Shown here: positions 1 to 55,000 of the stretch, piece by piece
Position numbering within the stretch: position 1 is the stretch's first letter
Layout: each line of letters begins with the position of its first letter
Translations under genes and position numbers: made by a program
The notes under the pieces: model-generated
Seen by the model: the letters and a program-made list of their open reading frames with translations, nothing else
Databases searched by the model: none
Told to the model about the DNA's origin: nothing
DNA from: Haliclystus octoradiatus
Lineage: Eukaryota > Cnidaria > Staurozoa > Stauromedusae > Haliclystidae
DNA length: 64,000 nt
Direction of reading: 5' to 3'
NCBI GenBank assembly: GCA_916610825.1
Contig: OU744447.1
Location: 38,415,171-38,479,170, forward strand

Positions 1-213
1 CATCTTTTATTTGAGGGATATGTTTGCATCTTTTATTTGAGTGATATGTTTGCATCTTTTATTTGAGGGATATGTTTACATCTTTTATTTGAGGGATATG
101 TTTGCATCTTTTATTTGAGGGATATGTTTACATCTTTTATTTGAGGGATATGTTTGCATCTTTTATTTGAGGGATATGTTTACATCTTTTATTTGAGGGA
201 TATGTTTACATCT
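1..213. repeat. 26-bp minisatellite in a COPA intron
   Basis: About eight head-to-tail copies of a 26-bp unit (core CATCTTTTATTTGAGGGATA, then TGTTTG or TGTTTA). Copies differ mainly by G/A at the last base and one G/T. The array ends about 75 bp before the exon at 289 and continues left of the window. Confidence 0.95.
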
Positions 214-288
214 TTCCTCCAGATCAATTCTCCTATATGTTTATTGCCAGACTAAATATAAACCAACATTTATTTTATTTTATTGCAG

Positions 289-32781
<32,493 letters not shown>

Positions 32782-33835
32782 ACAAATAAATGAATAAATA
32801 CAAATTAGCTGGAAAGAATTAATTAAAGAACTTTATCGATTGTCAAAATCAAAACGTTTTGATACAATATAAGCTGTAGTCGCCATAACTGAATTACACC
32901 TTGCAGACAATTAAACATTAATTAGAATATTATTATTATATCCCTTTTAATTGTTATAGTACGATCTATGTATCACTTCTGACCGTCTGTGTATTCTATT
33001 ACATAATTAGTTATGTCTGAAAATTAAAATTAACATGTTTTTATTGTCTTGGAAACTTATAGCTGGGTCACTAAATGTATTCCATATGTTCATAACTAAC
33101 AATATAATTAATTGGTTTGTTGACGCTGGAAATTTTTGTCTACAATTTTTGTAGCGCCTTCAAAATTCAATTTCGTTGAAAACTGTTACGTATTATCTGT
33201 GGTACGGTTCTGTTTTTAATTCATTAACAAATAAATGGTCGTAATTTCATTCACTTTAATGGCTTTGCAATTTTACCATGTTTTACCGGGTTCTGTAGAT
33301 TAAGTAAATATTGCTTGAACTTTATTGTTGTTTACATTACAAAAGGCATTATTTCATTATTTAAAAAGAAAAGCTTATTGTGTTTTGGGTCATTGAAAAT
33401 GACAAATAGTGCAGTATTCAATTTAGAAAGCGATGCAACCAAAAATTCACACTAGCACACCATGTTTTTATAAAAAAAATCGATTTAGTGAACACTAAAA
33501 TATTAAATTTAATAAATATTTAATTATAACAAATCTTATTTGAGAACTGATAAAATAATAATTCGTTTGTTTATATGGTCACAAATACGTAGAATGAATC
33601 AAAGCCATATTGGTCATTTATTGGTTAATAAAACAATGGAGTCGATGGAGTGACCAATCATTACCTCATTTCATAGTACTACATTCAATCCCCATCTCTT
33701 TCGTCGCGTGCATTCAGACAGCACCGGCAATACATTTACCATCAGAGCAAAATACAGCTATCATTCTTATCAAATTAACTTCTTTATCGCAACTACGATA
33801 TAAAATCACTCTCATTTGGATATTTATTCTATCGC
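32782..33835. other. COPA to glutamate-carrier intergenic region
   Basis: 1.05 kb, AT-rich. Contains the COPA 3'UTR, candidate poly(A) signals and presumably the carrier promoter (TATAAAA at 33799-33805). No other gene or recognisable repeat is seen. Confidence 0.6.
32785..32798 (+). terminator. Polyadenylation signals after COPA
   Basis: AATAAA occurs at 32785-32790 and 32793-32798, only 3-11 nt after the COPA stop. Another AATAAA at 33230-33235 is an equally plausible 3' end with a more usual UTR length. Motif-based only. Confidence 0.4.
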
Positions 33836-43668
<9,833 letters not shown>

Positions 43669-43722
43669 ATACGTAATTAATCATAGTCGCATACATTGGA
43701 AGATTCATCTTCTATTTAAATT

Positions 43723-43728
43723 AATAAA
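43723..43728 (+). terminator. Polyadenylation signal of the glutamate-carrier gene
   Basis: AATAAA 55 nt after the stop codon at 43668, the first hexamer downstream. Motif-based. Confidence 0.5.
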
Positions 43729-44040
43729 AATGAAATGTGTCGAACACTTAAAAGTTGGATTTGAATTGTAGAAGTTATTTATTGTAGATTGCCTACATAT
43801 TTGATGTAATATATATAAACTTGAAAATACTTTTTAATATAATTTCTAGATAATATATATATATGTTTATTTATTGCTCAGGTAAGGCGTTTTAGTCTAA
43901 ATCCAAAATGAAAACAAAATTAATTGTAGCTGATATTATTGGTGGTATTTTCTTGAAGTGAAATAGTGAAGAATAATTGGTAGTGGCCCCACTTGCTTGA
44001 ATAGTACCAGCTGGAACAGGGGCAACAGTCCCCGTATCCC

Positions 44041-44117
44041 TAGCCCGTGCAGACGCAAATCTTTTTTTATGATTAGTAGTAATCATAAAAAAAAGATTTG
44101 GGTCTGCGCGCAGGCTA
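44041..44117. mobile_element. Minimal MULE-like hairpin, 77 bp, TAGCC family
   Basis: Inverted ends TAGCCCGTGCAGACGCAAATC and TAGCCTGCGCGCAGACCCAAATC meet almost without a loop (TGATTAGTAGTAATCA at the centre). Flanks CCGTATCCC (44032-44040) and CTGTATCCC (44118-44126) are a 9-bp duplication with one mismatch. The arms match the ends of the 838-bp copy at 15460. Confidence 0.85.
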
Positions 44118-44641
44118 CTGTATCCCTCTCTTTGAGAAAATTGTTTCTGGAAATTACAGGTAAAGTAGTCCCTTGTCCAGGGAGCTGCGGGCCAAAATTA
44201 ATCTAGCAACGCATGTAAGAAACTGCTATTTACACATCAAAATGTTGATTCATAAAGAATATATCTCTCTAGTGGTCAAACTAACCTTGACAAGAGCCAC
44301 AATACTAGCCTATAAATAGGAGTATTCTGTCTGTCATCATTTTAAAAATACTTTAAAAATAAAGTGATATCTATTTACGTAATAAAAGAGTGACATAATA
44401 AGCTCGATTAGTTTAATAGCTTACGTAACTCAACAAAGCGGCAAAACTGACTTCATAAAATCAGTTGCAGTTCAACAATTAAATAACATAAAGTTGTCGA
44501 TATAAACTCAGTGTGTAATACAATGGGGACTCTCCGTACAAGAAATTCCAAATAATTATTCTAGGAGTTATAAAGGTCATATAATATTTTTAGTTTACAT
44601 AACGAAATGAAAACAACTACAGAATTTATCACATGTTGTAG

Positions 44642-44695
44642 TGACGTCATATTTTTCATGTGATGTAATGAACCTCTTTATCAAAACATATAAAT
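44642..44695 (+). promoter_or_regulatory. Candidate DHRS12 core promoter: CRE palindrome plus TATA
   Basis: TGACGTCA (44642-44649, a perfect CREB/ATF site) is followed by TATAAAT at 44689-44695. A TATA-directed start would fall near 44720, leaving a 5'UTR of about 100 nt before the ATG at 44818. Based on motifs and spacing only. Confidence 0.4.
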
Positions 44696-44817
44696 CTGAA
44701 CCCAAAATCATTAAAGTATTCAAAAGTCAGTTTTGCAAAACCAAAAGTTTAGCTTTGTAAATTTGTCGTGAAGTTGCATTTATTAACAAATTGCTTGAGT
44801 TTATTATCAGATTAATT

Positions 44818-47689
44818 ATGAGTACTAGCTTTCGAAAAGGTGTGTGGGCAGTTCGTGGTTATCGACGTTATACTAAACAGGGTTATGAAAAAGCGTGCAA
44901 AAATTTCAAACCTTTGGATGATATCGATGTGAAAGGCAGATCGTTCATGATCACTGGCGCAAACAGTGGAATTGGTGAGTAATTGAAAGCTTGACATTTT
45001 TAATAAAAAGAACATCGTTGGACTTCGGTTATTATTTATTTTTTTATTTGGAGATTGAATAAAAATAGGCTGGGCTATAACCAAGCAGGGCAGTGTGGCT
45101 GTGGCGAGTCGCATGCTGCGTCAAAACGCGTTTTAATTTTTATCCTTCCTTCGAATTTCTTAATTTGAAAGATAGCTGTTTTGTTTTATTAAACCAGAGT
45201 TTCTGCATCATCCCACAGTGTTGATTATCATTCCCGAAAGAGTTGCTCACTTATCAAGATAGTTATCTTCGTCATATGCATGATCTAGGTATTGCTTTAG
45301 GCTAATATCTAGGAGGAACCCATAACAGATTTGCCCCAATGGCAAAATGGTTACTTTCCGCAGCAAATTTAACTATTTTCAGCAGCTAATTGTATAATTC
45401 CTGCAACAATTTATTCACTGCGATCGTTCATAGATAAGCAGTATTCAAGTTGTGTTGGTAATCTGCTGTCTGGGAATTGATTGTCCCTGAATCCCGGTTA
45501 CCCTATTCGCTGCCTGCCCCCACTTTGCCACTGTATGGTTCAGCCTTGGATAGTAGTTAGAACTACATAATTATTATGTGTCATGTATTTGGGTGTTAAC
45601 CCCACAATGGTTACAAGGAGAGATTACATATTTACAGTTGATTATTTACATGTAGAGAACGTTGTGATAAATAAAATATATATGCAACAACAGACAAACC
45701 ACTACATTACCCTGTTAGCTGTTACGTAAGGTCTCCTGCCATTGAAGAAAGTTAATTTTCAATTTTTTATCTATTTTACTTCTGAAAGTAATGCTTTTCA
45801 ATGCTTTCTTTCATCAATTTCTAGGTAAAGAAACGGCGATGTACATTGCTAAACACGGAGGCACTGTTCATATGGTCTGCCGTGATGAAAAAAGAGGCAA
45901 AGAAGCACAAGACGAAGTAAAACAAATTGCGAATGGTGGAGAAGTTAATCTACATATTCTTGATCTATCGCAATCGACTGACGTTCAGAAATTTGCTGAT
46001 CAATTTGTAAAAGATGGTAATGATCTGCACGTGCTTGTGAATAATGCTGGTTGTATGTTACACAAAAGAGAATCGGATACCAATGGTTTGGAAAGGAACT
46101 TTGCTGTTAATACATTAGGGGCTTATCTCTTAACAACAACGTTTGTTGAACACATGAAAAAATATCCTGATCCAAGAATAATCACGGTTACTTCAGGTTA
46201 GTTTTTGGTTTGACGAAGATTCACAGTTATTGTAAATTTTAAATATACAATTACACCCCCTACTCGATCAACTTGCTCTGTTTTGACTGGAGAGGAGATT
46301 CCCCTCACTACCAACACCAAAACAATTTTAAACCATGAAAAGTTTGAAAACCATAAAAACATCCATATTCACGCTATTAAAATGTGAAAATGCCATAAAA
46401 AACATCACAGAAAACATTACATTACAGTTTACATAACAGTACATGTATGAATTTTGAAGGGAATATACAATTAATCTGATATGTCACTCTTGTTTTTTTT
46501 GGTCCATAATTATATCCAAGAATCCAGATCCATGCGTACCATATTCAAATTATAACATCAAAATACTGAGATTAATTTTTCATCATTTGAATTCATCATT
46601 TAGGAGGTATGCTTCTTGTTAAACTCAATCACGATGATCTGGCATTAGAACGATTGCAACCATTTGACGGTGAAATGGCATACGCATTCAACAAACGACA
46701 GCAAATTGTCCTCACAGATGATTGGGCTAAAAAATATCCTGAAGTGGGATTTTACACCATGCATCCAGGTAATATCACATTACATGAATGCGTTGTAGTA
46801 AAACCTCTTATAACAGTCACCTGTCTATAGTGGCCACATCAATAATATAAACTTCAAATATCACATTACATGAATGCGTTACAGTAAAACCTCTTATAAC
46901 AGTCACCTGTCTATAGTGGCCAGATCAATAATATAAACTTCATATATCACATTACATGAATGCGTTACAGTAAAACCTCTTATAACAGTCACCTGTCTAT
47001 AGTGGCCAGATCAATAATATAAACTTCATATATCACATAACATAAATGCGTTACAGTAAAACCTCTTATAACAGTCACTTGTCTATAGTGGCCAGATCAA
47101 TAATATATGACGTAAGCGTTATTCCATTGCATCAACCCTGTATATAAAAAACACCTGTCTGTAGTGACCAGTTCAGGAATATATTGAAAGCGTTATACGA
47201 ACTCTGTATATAAAGACCTGTCTACAGTGGTCAATTCATGTAGGTTAATATGTGACTGCTATATGCAGGTACATGTTCCACTTCACTGTATCAAATGGAG
47301 TTACTAAAATATCTACCAAGCAGCAGACATTGTAAATACTCAAATTGTAGAATAATGACAAATATCAACTTCTTTTTTTTGCTTTAGGTTGGGCGGATAC
47401 TCCAGCGGTGCGAACAGCAATGCCTGACTTTCATCGTAAGATGATAAACAGATTGCGAACACCAGCGCAAGGAGCTGACACTTTGATATGGTTGTCAATG
47501 TCACCGGATGTCACACCATCAGCATCATCTGGCGGATTCTTTGAAGACCGTTGTGCTGTTAAAAAACATCTCCCATGGACATATACCAATTCATCTCAGT
47601 CAGAGGAGAAATCATTTCTTGAGAAAATAGAAATAATTGCAAATAATATCAGGAAGAAGGCACACGATGATTCGCAATCAAATTTGTAG
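44818..47689 (+). CDS. DHRS12: Dehydrogenase/reductase SDR family member 12-like, 4 exons
   Basis: Short-chain NAD(P)-dependent oxidoreductase. Exons: 44818-44974, 45825-46196, 46604-46768, 47388-47689, summing to 996 nt (331 aa plus TAG). Cofactor motif TGANSGIG is at 46-53, structural NNAG at 125-128, and the Asn of the tetrad is probably N148. The catalytic Ser is S176 (TVTSGG) and YxxxK is Y203/K207 (AYAFNK). DHRS12-typical segments are YTKQGYE, GGTVHMVCRD, PFDGEMAYAFNKRQQ and HPGWADTPAVRTAMP. The start ATG follows an in-frame non-ATG stretch and gives MSTSFRKGVW, matching the family N-terminus. The physiological substrate of DHRS12 is not established. Intron 3 begins with an 86-bp tandem repeat directly at the donor. 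No close alternative family fits as well. Confidence 0.94.
46770..47290 (+). repeat. 86-bp tandem array at the DHRS12 intron 3 donor
   Basis: About four units of 85-87 bp (starts near 46772, 46857, 46944, 47030), each with ATATCACATTACATGAATGC and CCTCTTATAACAGTCACCTG. The first unit begins within the GTAATA donor. Degenerate CAGT-MITE units follow to 47290. Confidence 0.9.
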
Positions 47690-47921
47690 CTCAAGGAAAA
47701 CGCCGTAACTTTGTTTTGAACCAATCACCATGGGCATCAATTTTATGCTAAGTGGTTCAAAGATGTTTTTATATTTAAAATGTTTTCTGAAAATTGTAAT
47801 ATAATTAGAGAGTTACGTACACTCTATCAAATAGAGAAAATGAAAATTAATGTGAATAATATTGTAGACAAATATTATAATTAATGAAAAAAAAATGATT
47901 TAGCTCCTTATATCATCTTGT

Positions 47922-47927
47922 AATAAA
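47922..47927 (+). terminator. Polyadenylation signal of DHRS12
   Basis: AATAAA about 230 nt after the DHRS12 stop, in an AT-rich 3'UTR. Motif-based. Confidence 0.4.
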
Positions 47928-48069
47928 ATCTATAAAATTGTTTTGATGAAAATTAACTTTTATAAAGATGAACTTGCCAATGATGTATTTTTCTGTTTGA
48001 TTTTTAAGCAGCCAATTAATTTGTAACAAAACAGTTGTATCGACCAATTACAATTGTAAGTATACCATG

Positions 48070-48153
48070 TAGCCTGCTCGCAGACTCACTGTCAAAATGT
48101 AAACTTGGTAAATAGTAGATTTACATTTTGACAATGAGTCTGCGAGCAAGCTG
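48070..48153. mobile_element. Minimal MULE-like hairpin, 84 bp, TAGCC family
   Basis: Inverted arms TAGCCTGCTCGCAGACTCAC and CAGCTTGCTCGCAGACTCA continue through TGTCAAAATGTAAA, leaving a short loop. Perfect 9-bp target duplication TATACCATG at 48061-48069 and 48154-48162. Confidence 0.88.
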
Positions 48154-48349
48154 TATACCATGCAGGTATCAAACAATTGAGAGATTGAGACGATTCTAAT
48201 TACTAACATTTTAAACTAAGGGGGTTTAAATTTGCTATGATTGGATTGTCCATTTCGCCATCCTTCATTAAATATATAGTATTGTATTGCAAAATATGAC
48301 GTTATCAGAAGTCATATGATGTTCTATTATAGAAATCATCATGGTTGGT

Positions 48350-48530
48350 AGCTGCGGTGCATTGTTGCGCATTGACAATCAAGGCCTATCTACCATGAAA
48401 TCGGTTGAAATTGATCTGCAGTGTCGCGGCTGAGATCAATAAAGAGCATTTAACATCATTGCTCTCAGCGAAAAGAGCCACCTGATGAGCGGTACATGTG
48501 CCTTCGATAGGGCCTTACCGTCTCAATCAC
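48350..48530 (+). mobile_element. tRNA-derived SINE, 3'-half copy
   Basis: Matches the conserved 3' half of the SINE at 7587-7952, from TAGCTGCGG through GATCTGCAGTGTCGCGGCTG to ACCGTCT. The tRNA-like head is absent. Confidence 0.75.
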
Positions 48531-49082
48531 TAATTCCTTGTTTTTTCTTACGTATAAAATCAGTCCTGTGAAGAAAAGGGTAAAACTTTATCAGGTCTCT
48601 GAATAAATGATGATGCAGCTATATTTCGTCAAATATTTTGCCAATGACATAGCTACACAGAATTCTTCCACGCGTCACACAATTCAAGACATCGTTGATA
48701 CCAGACATTCTTTAAGGCTTAGTCTACGTAGAATACCTGCTGAATAGCTTCTGGTAACAAATAAAAGTCTGATAAGAAACGGTTCACAACCTGTTGTTTT
48801 CCTGCTGAGAGTAGGTTCTTCTAAAGCACGTGGCTACTTTGTTCAAAGCCGATAAGAACTTTTATGTAGCGAACCGGAAGTACGCAGATAGCAACAAGTA
48901 TTCCAAAGAGATGATTGGTCGGAGAGAATTCTTACGCATGCGTATAGATTAACATAATAATAATCAAAACATTTGCGCGTCAGAGCTTCGAGAAAGAACG
49001 CGAAGAAACATCACCTGAGATATTTGGACATTCAAACACAGAAGTTTAAGCAGAGACGTACTGGTTGATTTAGAGCGCAATC

Positions 49083-52000
49083 ATGAGCGATAAAATACAA
49101 AGTGAAGCAGTCACTATTGATGCAATTGTTGGTAATATGGCGTTGGCTCATGAAGTAGCTGTTAATGATGAATTTGAACTTACACCACCATCTGAGAACA
49201 CGTGCGTTTCTTGTTGTTAATTTTGACATTATTTCATTTTGCTTGTGTTGTGTTGTTTACTAAATGCTAATCATTCGTAGTCTTTCTTTATAGCTTTACT
49301 TATCCTACAATATATCCATTTGTTTCTAGTTTTTCAAATTGTTTTGTCTCCATTTTATAAGAAAGTGATCCGATTTAGAATGCCTATACACTTTAAACAA
49401 AATCGACGAAGACTTGTTTGAATTTTAAAACAAGTTCGTTTGGCTTAAAAGACATATTTACTTACTATTGTTAATAATTTCAAGGCCACGAATAGCCTTA
49501 TAATTACAATATCTTTACAACTGTTTCAATCTAAAACCTGTTTCGATACCCTTAAAACCATTTCCCATTTGCGGTTGAAACTCTGTGTTGATTGATAAAC
49601 TGAATGTTTTCGGCTGTGTGTTTGTTCTTTGCTATCGAACTTTATTCGTTTGTTTACTCCGCAATTGTCTAACCTATGGCTTAATTTCATCAGAAGAGAA
49701 CGTGCAATCAGTATGTCTGTGTTATAGTGCGATGATATTGTCGGCAGATACGATGTTTGTTATTTGTTAAACAAACCATCTTTACCAAGTAATAAATTGT
49801 TTTGCATTCCATACTTTTACGAACTTGTGCGTCACAACATCAATAAAGGATTCCCTTTACTATTTTAAATTTAATATTCTAATTGACTTCAATGAATATG
49901 TCTTAAAAATGCTATTAAATTAAAATCTATAGAAAAAAAAGTGTATTTGGCCAATGATACAACCAGTACAATGCTAAAAAAACTTTCAAAATTTAAGGAT
50001 CACAATGCCCCTTTATATGCCCCATTATTTATTGGGGCTGGTTAACTGTGGTTTGGATAGGCTTCAATTTTTAGGTTTCAAGAGCTTATTGTGTCTGGCA
50101 TAGGCCTAAGAAAAGGAAATACTGTATACTGTTTCAGCTATATATTAATTGTATTATCGATATCTAATTTCAGTGATTGTCAAATTGAAAGAGCACAATC
50201 TAATCATCTATAACATACACTGTATATTATTTAAACTAACTCAGCAATGTTGTTGACTCATTGCTAATTAGATATGAAATATACAGTCAAACTCGGTTAA
50301 ATATCCCCTTTTTAATGTCCCACCTTGCCTAATATTCCCACATAAATTTGCTTTCTATTTTCCATTCTCCATACAAACTCTCATAATCCCACCTGTCCCA
50401 TTTCCCGTTCATATCAGATGGGTGATATTGAAAGCAAGTTCAACTGTATTTCTAAATTTGATCAATCATTTACATTTAAACAAAAATGTTGATGTTTTAT
50501 TTTTTTTCAGATTTTACAAACACATTCAAGATATAGTGCACAGAGCATTCTGGGATCATTTGAGAGAACAACTGGAATCAACGCCACCCAAATATGGACA
50601 TGCGTTAAGTTTGTTTGCAGAAATTAAAGAGGTATGTAGCAGCTAATGAAAAAGGGGCTTAACCTGAAGATTGGCCCTTTTGAGGGAAAGGGGCAGTAAA
50701 TTATTTGTTTTGAACTTGAGCGGGAAGACTGAAGTATACTTGGAATCCAATCAAGTTACAAATTCTTTCATGGATGATAGATTTGTCTATTTATTTTGTG
50801 ATAGACCTGCTGTGGCCGTTAAACAATTTTAAAAGAAAATTTAATTTTTAACCATAAAAGACGCCAATTGGTTTGGCGGATTTGAGTGTTTTCTGCCTTC
50901 AGAAACTCTTGTCTGTTTTAGTCTATTTGTGTGTCTGAAATCTGCATTAATGTTGCATCATATTGAACTAGATTGGTTTTCCTCCGTTTGTTGTGGTAAG
51001 CTAACATTTATGTAAAATTTATTTTTTAGATTCTTGTTGGTCTTCTCCATCCGCAACATCACAAATTAAAAGAAGCAATTAACAATGTACTTGATATGAC
51101 ATTAATCCAACAGCAAATTGAACATGATGCGTTTGATCTCACTAAATGCACTGAGGTCGTTATCTCACTTATGCTCGAATTATGTGCTCCGTCACGCGAT
51201 GACGAAATTAAAGCGCTGCTGAGAGTCAGAGAGATGGTGCTGCTGTTAAGGTAAAGTTATATGATGATGTACGACATACACAATTACAGTATGAAAGCAA
51301 CCATGTTTTTTAATGCATGGAAATCATTTTCAAAACTTTGCAATATGCCATAAGCAGAAGACAACATTGGTTATATATAGATAGATAGAGTTTTATTTCA
51401 ACAATTTAAAGAGTTACATAGTGCAATTACTAATCATCGTTGACATTGTCACCTCTTAAGATGATGATGATTCTCTTGAAATTCTGAGTAACGGGAACGG
51501 CTTTTGCTTCATCTTTGTTTCATTTCTATGTTATGCTCTGTCTTGACAAACATTGAGCACTCTTACATACGTATTATAAATGATGATATGATGAGAGCAC
51601 TAGAACCTCTGACGGACATCAACCACGTAATCAAAAATTGCATTGTATAAGTATTGCTTTTTGACTATTTGATTGAAGATAGGATTAAGATTAAGATCAA
51701 CCACCTAAACATGAAAGAAGTGGTCTTCCACTGGGGTATCAATTTGATACATAATCTCTTTATGAATGCTTTATTGAATGAATATTGTAGAGGTATTATG
51801 AAGGCATTGGATGGGATGAAACTTGACATGGCCAACTATCAGCTGCAATCTTTAAAACCAATTCTGATGCAACAGAGTGCTGAATATGAACGGACAAAAT
51901 TCAAGCAATTTCTTGAGGCAAATCCTAGTAAGTAATCGTCTCGCTTGTATATTGTGCCACATGGTGTCACCAGAGGGGATACAAACCTCCGGTTGGGGAT

Positions 52001-55000
52001 ACTCACAATAATGCTATTTGGATTGGTTGGTGGGAGATTATTTTATTAGTCTTGCTATTCGTTATTACAGTAAATCTGTCCAGTCATTTGACATCCTGTT
52101 TTCTTTCTTTGTCCAGAACACTTATACATTTTTCATGATTTTCTTACATAATTTAAATAGTTCGAAATTATCATTTGCGTTTATTCGGATTTCGGAACTG
52201 GTTTTGTTGGTGCTGATGTTGTGATTGAGCGTAAAAGCTCTAAACAATCTGTTTAATGGAATCAATTCATTAATACCGTATACATCATTAATATCATGTA
52301 TAATTTCAATTTGCAGGTGGATTGGAGATGACAAAGAAGTGGCTCAAGAGAGCATGTGATGTACTAACAGGGTTGCATCCATCGGCATATAAAGACAACA
52401 AACAACCTAGCAGTGCTGTTGTGATAACAAATGCTTACTTGTCATTATTGACATGGTCAGACGATGACGCATACCCAGAGGTACGTAAAATGACATTTTG
52501 ATGATTCATTTAAATCCTGTGCTACAAGATGCCTACCCATCTCGAGAGACTCTCTGTACAGACAGGAAACATCTGAAAAATACGTCTGTGTGTCCCCCAG
52601 ATTGACCTATGTGCCTGGTTAGGTCCCTGCTTTGCGTTCTGCTCCTTTAGACAGACCTTTTTATATATTTTTATATTTCACAATTCCATTCTCAAAATAC
52701 GAATCGGACTTTCAGCGAAGTCTTAAATGAGATTAGAATGTGCTATATTTAACAGAGGTTTGTACTAGAAGTATTTGGTGCTTCATTAAGACTTCCAGCT
52801 GTGTGTTGATATTGACTGCATCTTGCGAATTACTGAGCAAGATTATTGATGCAAGAGAGAGATGCGAAAGTATCATTGATTGTCACAGTTGTTTCCTTGT
52901 AGCGTCTGCTGGCATCAACACAAATAGAGAATGTATAATTGAAATTGATCGATATTCTTTATGAAATCATACAGACTAAATACCTAAGTTATGCGTTACA
53001 CGGTATCTACCTACAGTCAAATTAAATGTAGTGTAGTTGTTAAGGCATTGGTCTTTCAACCCTCTGGGTCTTGAGTTTGATAATGATGAGATCAAATGAT
53101 AATCAAATTAAAAAGGTTGTCACACATTGGTTGTGGAGCATACATCGTTGATATGGTCTAAAGGCATGTGATGCTAATGAGCAATAGCAAAGGTGAAAAA
53201 GGGAAAGTTGTTTAAGTTTGTAATCCTTCTGCCCAATGTGTGCCTGTATCAATCTGGTTAGACTTAGTCGTTATGAAAATCAAATGTTTTGTTTTACTTC
53301 TTCAAGACTCTTGTCATGGATGAAGCCAGATTGATGGAATTGAGTTATATGTTTGATCAGTTGGTGATTGTCAGTGCTGTGTTTTTGATTACCATTAATA
53401 CCGTCGGTCAACATTTGGCTGCTGATTCTGAATATGTGCAACTGTTAAAGAAAAACGTTTGCATTCTGTTAGATGGTGTCAAAGCAAGGTATGGGGTTGT
53501 GTCTGTCTGTCTATATAGTACAATACAATTTAATGTCATTTCATTAATCAAGGCATCATGTCAATAGACGTATACAAAATTTCAATGTGACCTGTTCAGC
53601 ACTTGATATTAATTATAATGATATACAGTATAGTGAAACCTGTTTTATCAATCACCTCTGTAGAGTGGCCACCTGTCACAGTAGTCACTCTAGAGATTTC
53701 AGCAGTTGTAATTTATATTGAATCAACCCTGTGTATAAAGGCCCCAGCTGTCTATCTTCACTTTTGCAATCTCTAAATGTCTAAAATAGTATTTTATATT
53801 GGATCAACCCTGTATATAAAGGTCACCTGTCTATAGTGGTCACTCGTGGCATGTCTAAATAAGTATTTCAGTGGTCAACTCAATTTATCTGCATCTCTAG
53901 CTGGTTGTTATATATATATTCATGTTTCGCTGTTCTGATTTAATGAATTTAATCTTGTTGATAATTCAAACCTCATATGAGGTCCCTCGTGGGGAGCTGT
54001 AATATTTTATAAAAGCTGAACATTTTACCACATCATTCCTGTTCCATGTATTTTTTTTACAAAGTTCAATTATGAGGATGTGGCGATACATGCAAAACTT
54101 CAGGGAGCAGGATATAGCTACCATCATGTGGCTGTTGGGAGTAGCTTTAAGTAGTATTCAAGACCTTTTAATATCTCTCTTACTATTATAATCTATCGCG
54201 TTTACCATTGTAAGACATTTGACAGTTGAATGAATTTGAATGTTACCTTGTTCCCAATAAGGTCAATGAAGTTTGATTAATTATGATCTAGTATAGTTTT
54301 TCATCGACAATTTTACAGATTTTAAGGCAGATTTTTTTCATTATTCATTGATCATATCTATACTAAAAAGGAACCTTTGAAATGATTTCTTGAGGTTGAG
54401 AAAATTTGTCAAATTTAACTTATGTTTTTTATATTAATGCTTTAGGTTATCCAGGTCTGACTCCATAACAGTATAATTTTAATTTGCTGTTTGCTTCTAC
54501 TTGTGAAACTTACAACCAGTTGCTTAATCATTAGTAAATGCCATATTCTTTCAAAATAATGAATCATTTTTTGACTTGGCATCAAATTTAATTTCAGCGC
54601 TGATGCAAAACTATAGATCTAATTTTATTAGCCTATTAATGACTAGTACTGTTCCCTTTATTCTACCATAACACCTTGATAGGCCTCACCCATGCTACAA
54701 ATTTAAAGCCCTAATCTGTGATTAATTAATAAATTTACCTGTCCATCTTATTTAGTATCATATTAGTCCTTTGAAAAAACGTTTTGTTCAGCTAAAAAGG
54801 TTCTTACTGAATGATCATCATCATCATCTATTCAAAAAGTTATTCGAAAGTTAAGAATTATTTTTTTATCTAGTGATCAAACAAACGTGATGCCTGCGAT
54901 CTATGATCAAATTGAAAGTGATACAAGCAAAATGCTGCAAATGCGTCATCTACCCGTTATGACTGAAGTTCAGAAAGAGTCTTTAAAAGGTCAAGTTGTC

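Larger units (their letters stand above)
43669..44817. other. Carrier to DHRS12 intergenic region
   Basis: 1.15 kb, AT-rich. Holds the carrier 3'UTR, the 77-bp TAGCC hairpin element (44041-44117) and the candidate DHRS12 promoter. No other gene seen. Confidence 0.6.
47690..49082. other. DHRS12 to TCP11-like intergenic region
   Basis: 1.39 kb. Holds the DHRS12 3'UTR, the 84-bp hairpin element (48070-48153) and a SINE fragment (48350-48530). It also holds a more GC-rich stretch with TACGCATGCGTA (48931-48942) that is probably the TCP11-like promoter. No further gene seen. Confidence 0.6.

Noticed and set aside
51654..51935. 93-aa frame starting upstream of a TCP11-like exon
   Set aside because: Only the part from 51791 is the exon; the upstream part is intron read-through.
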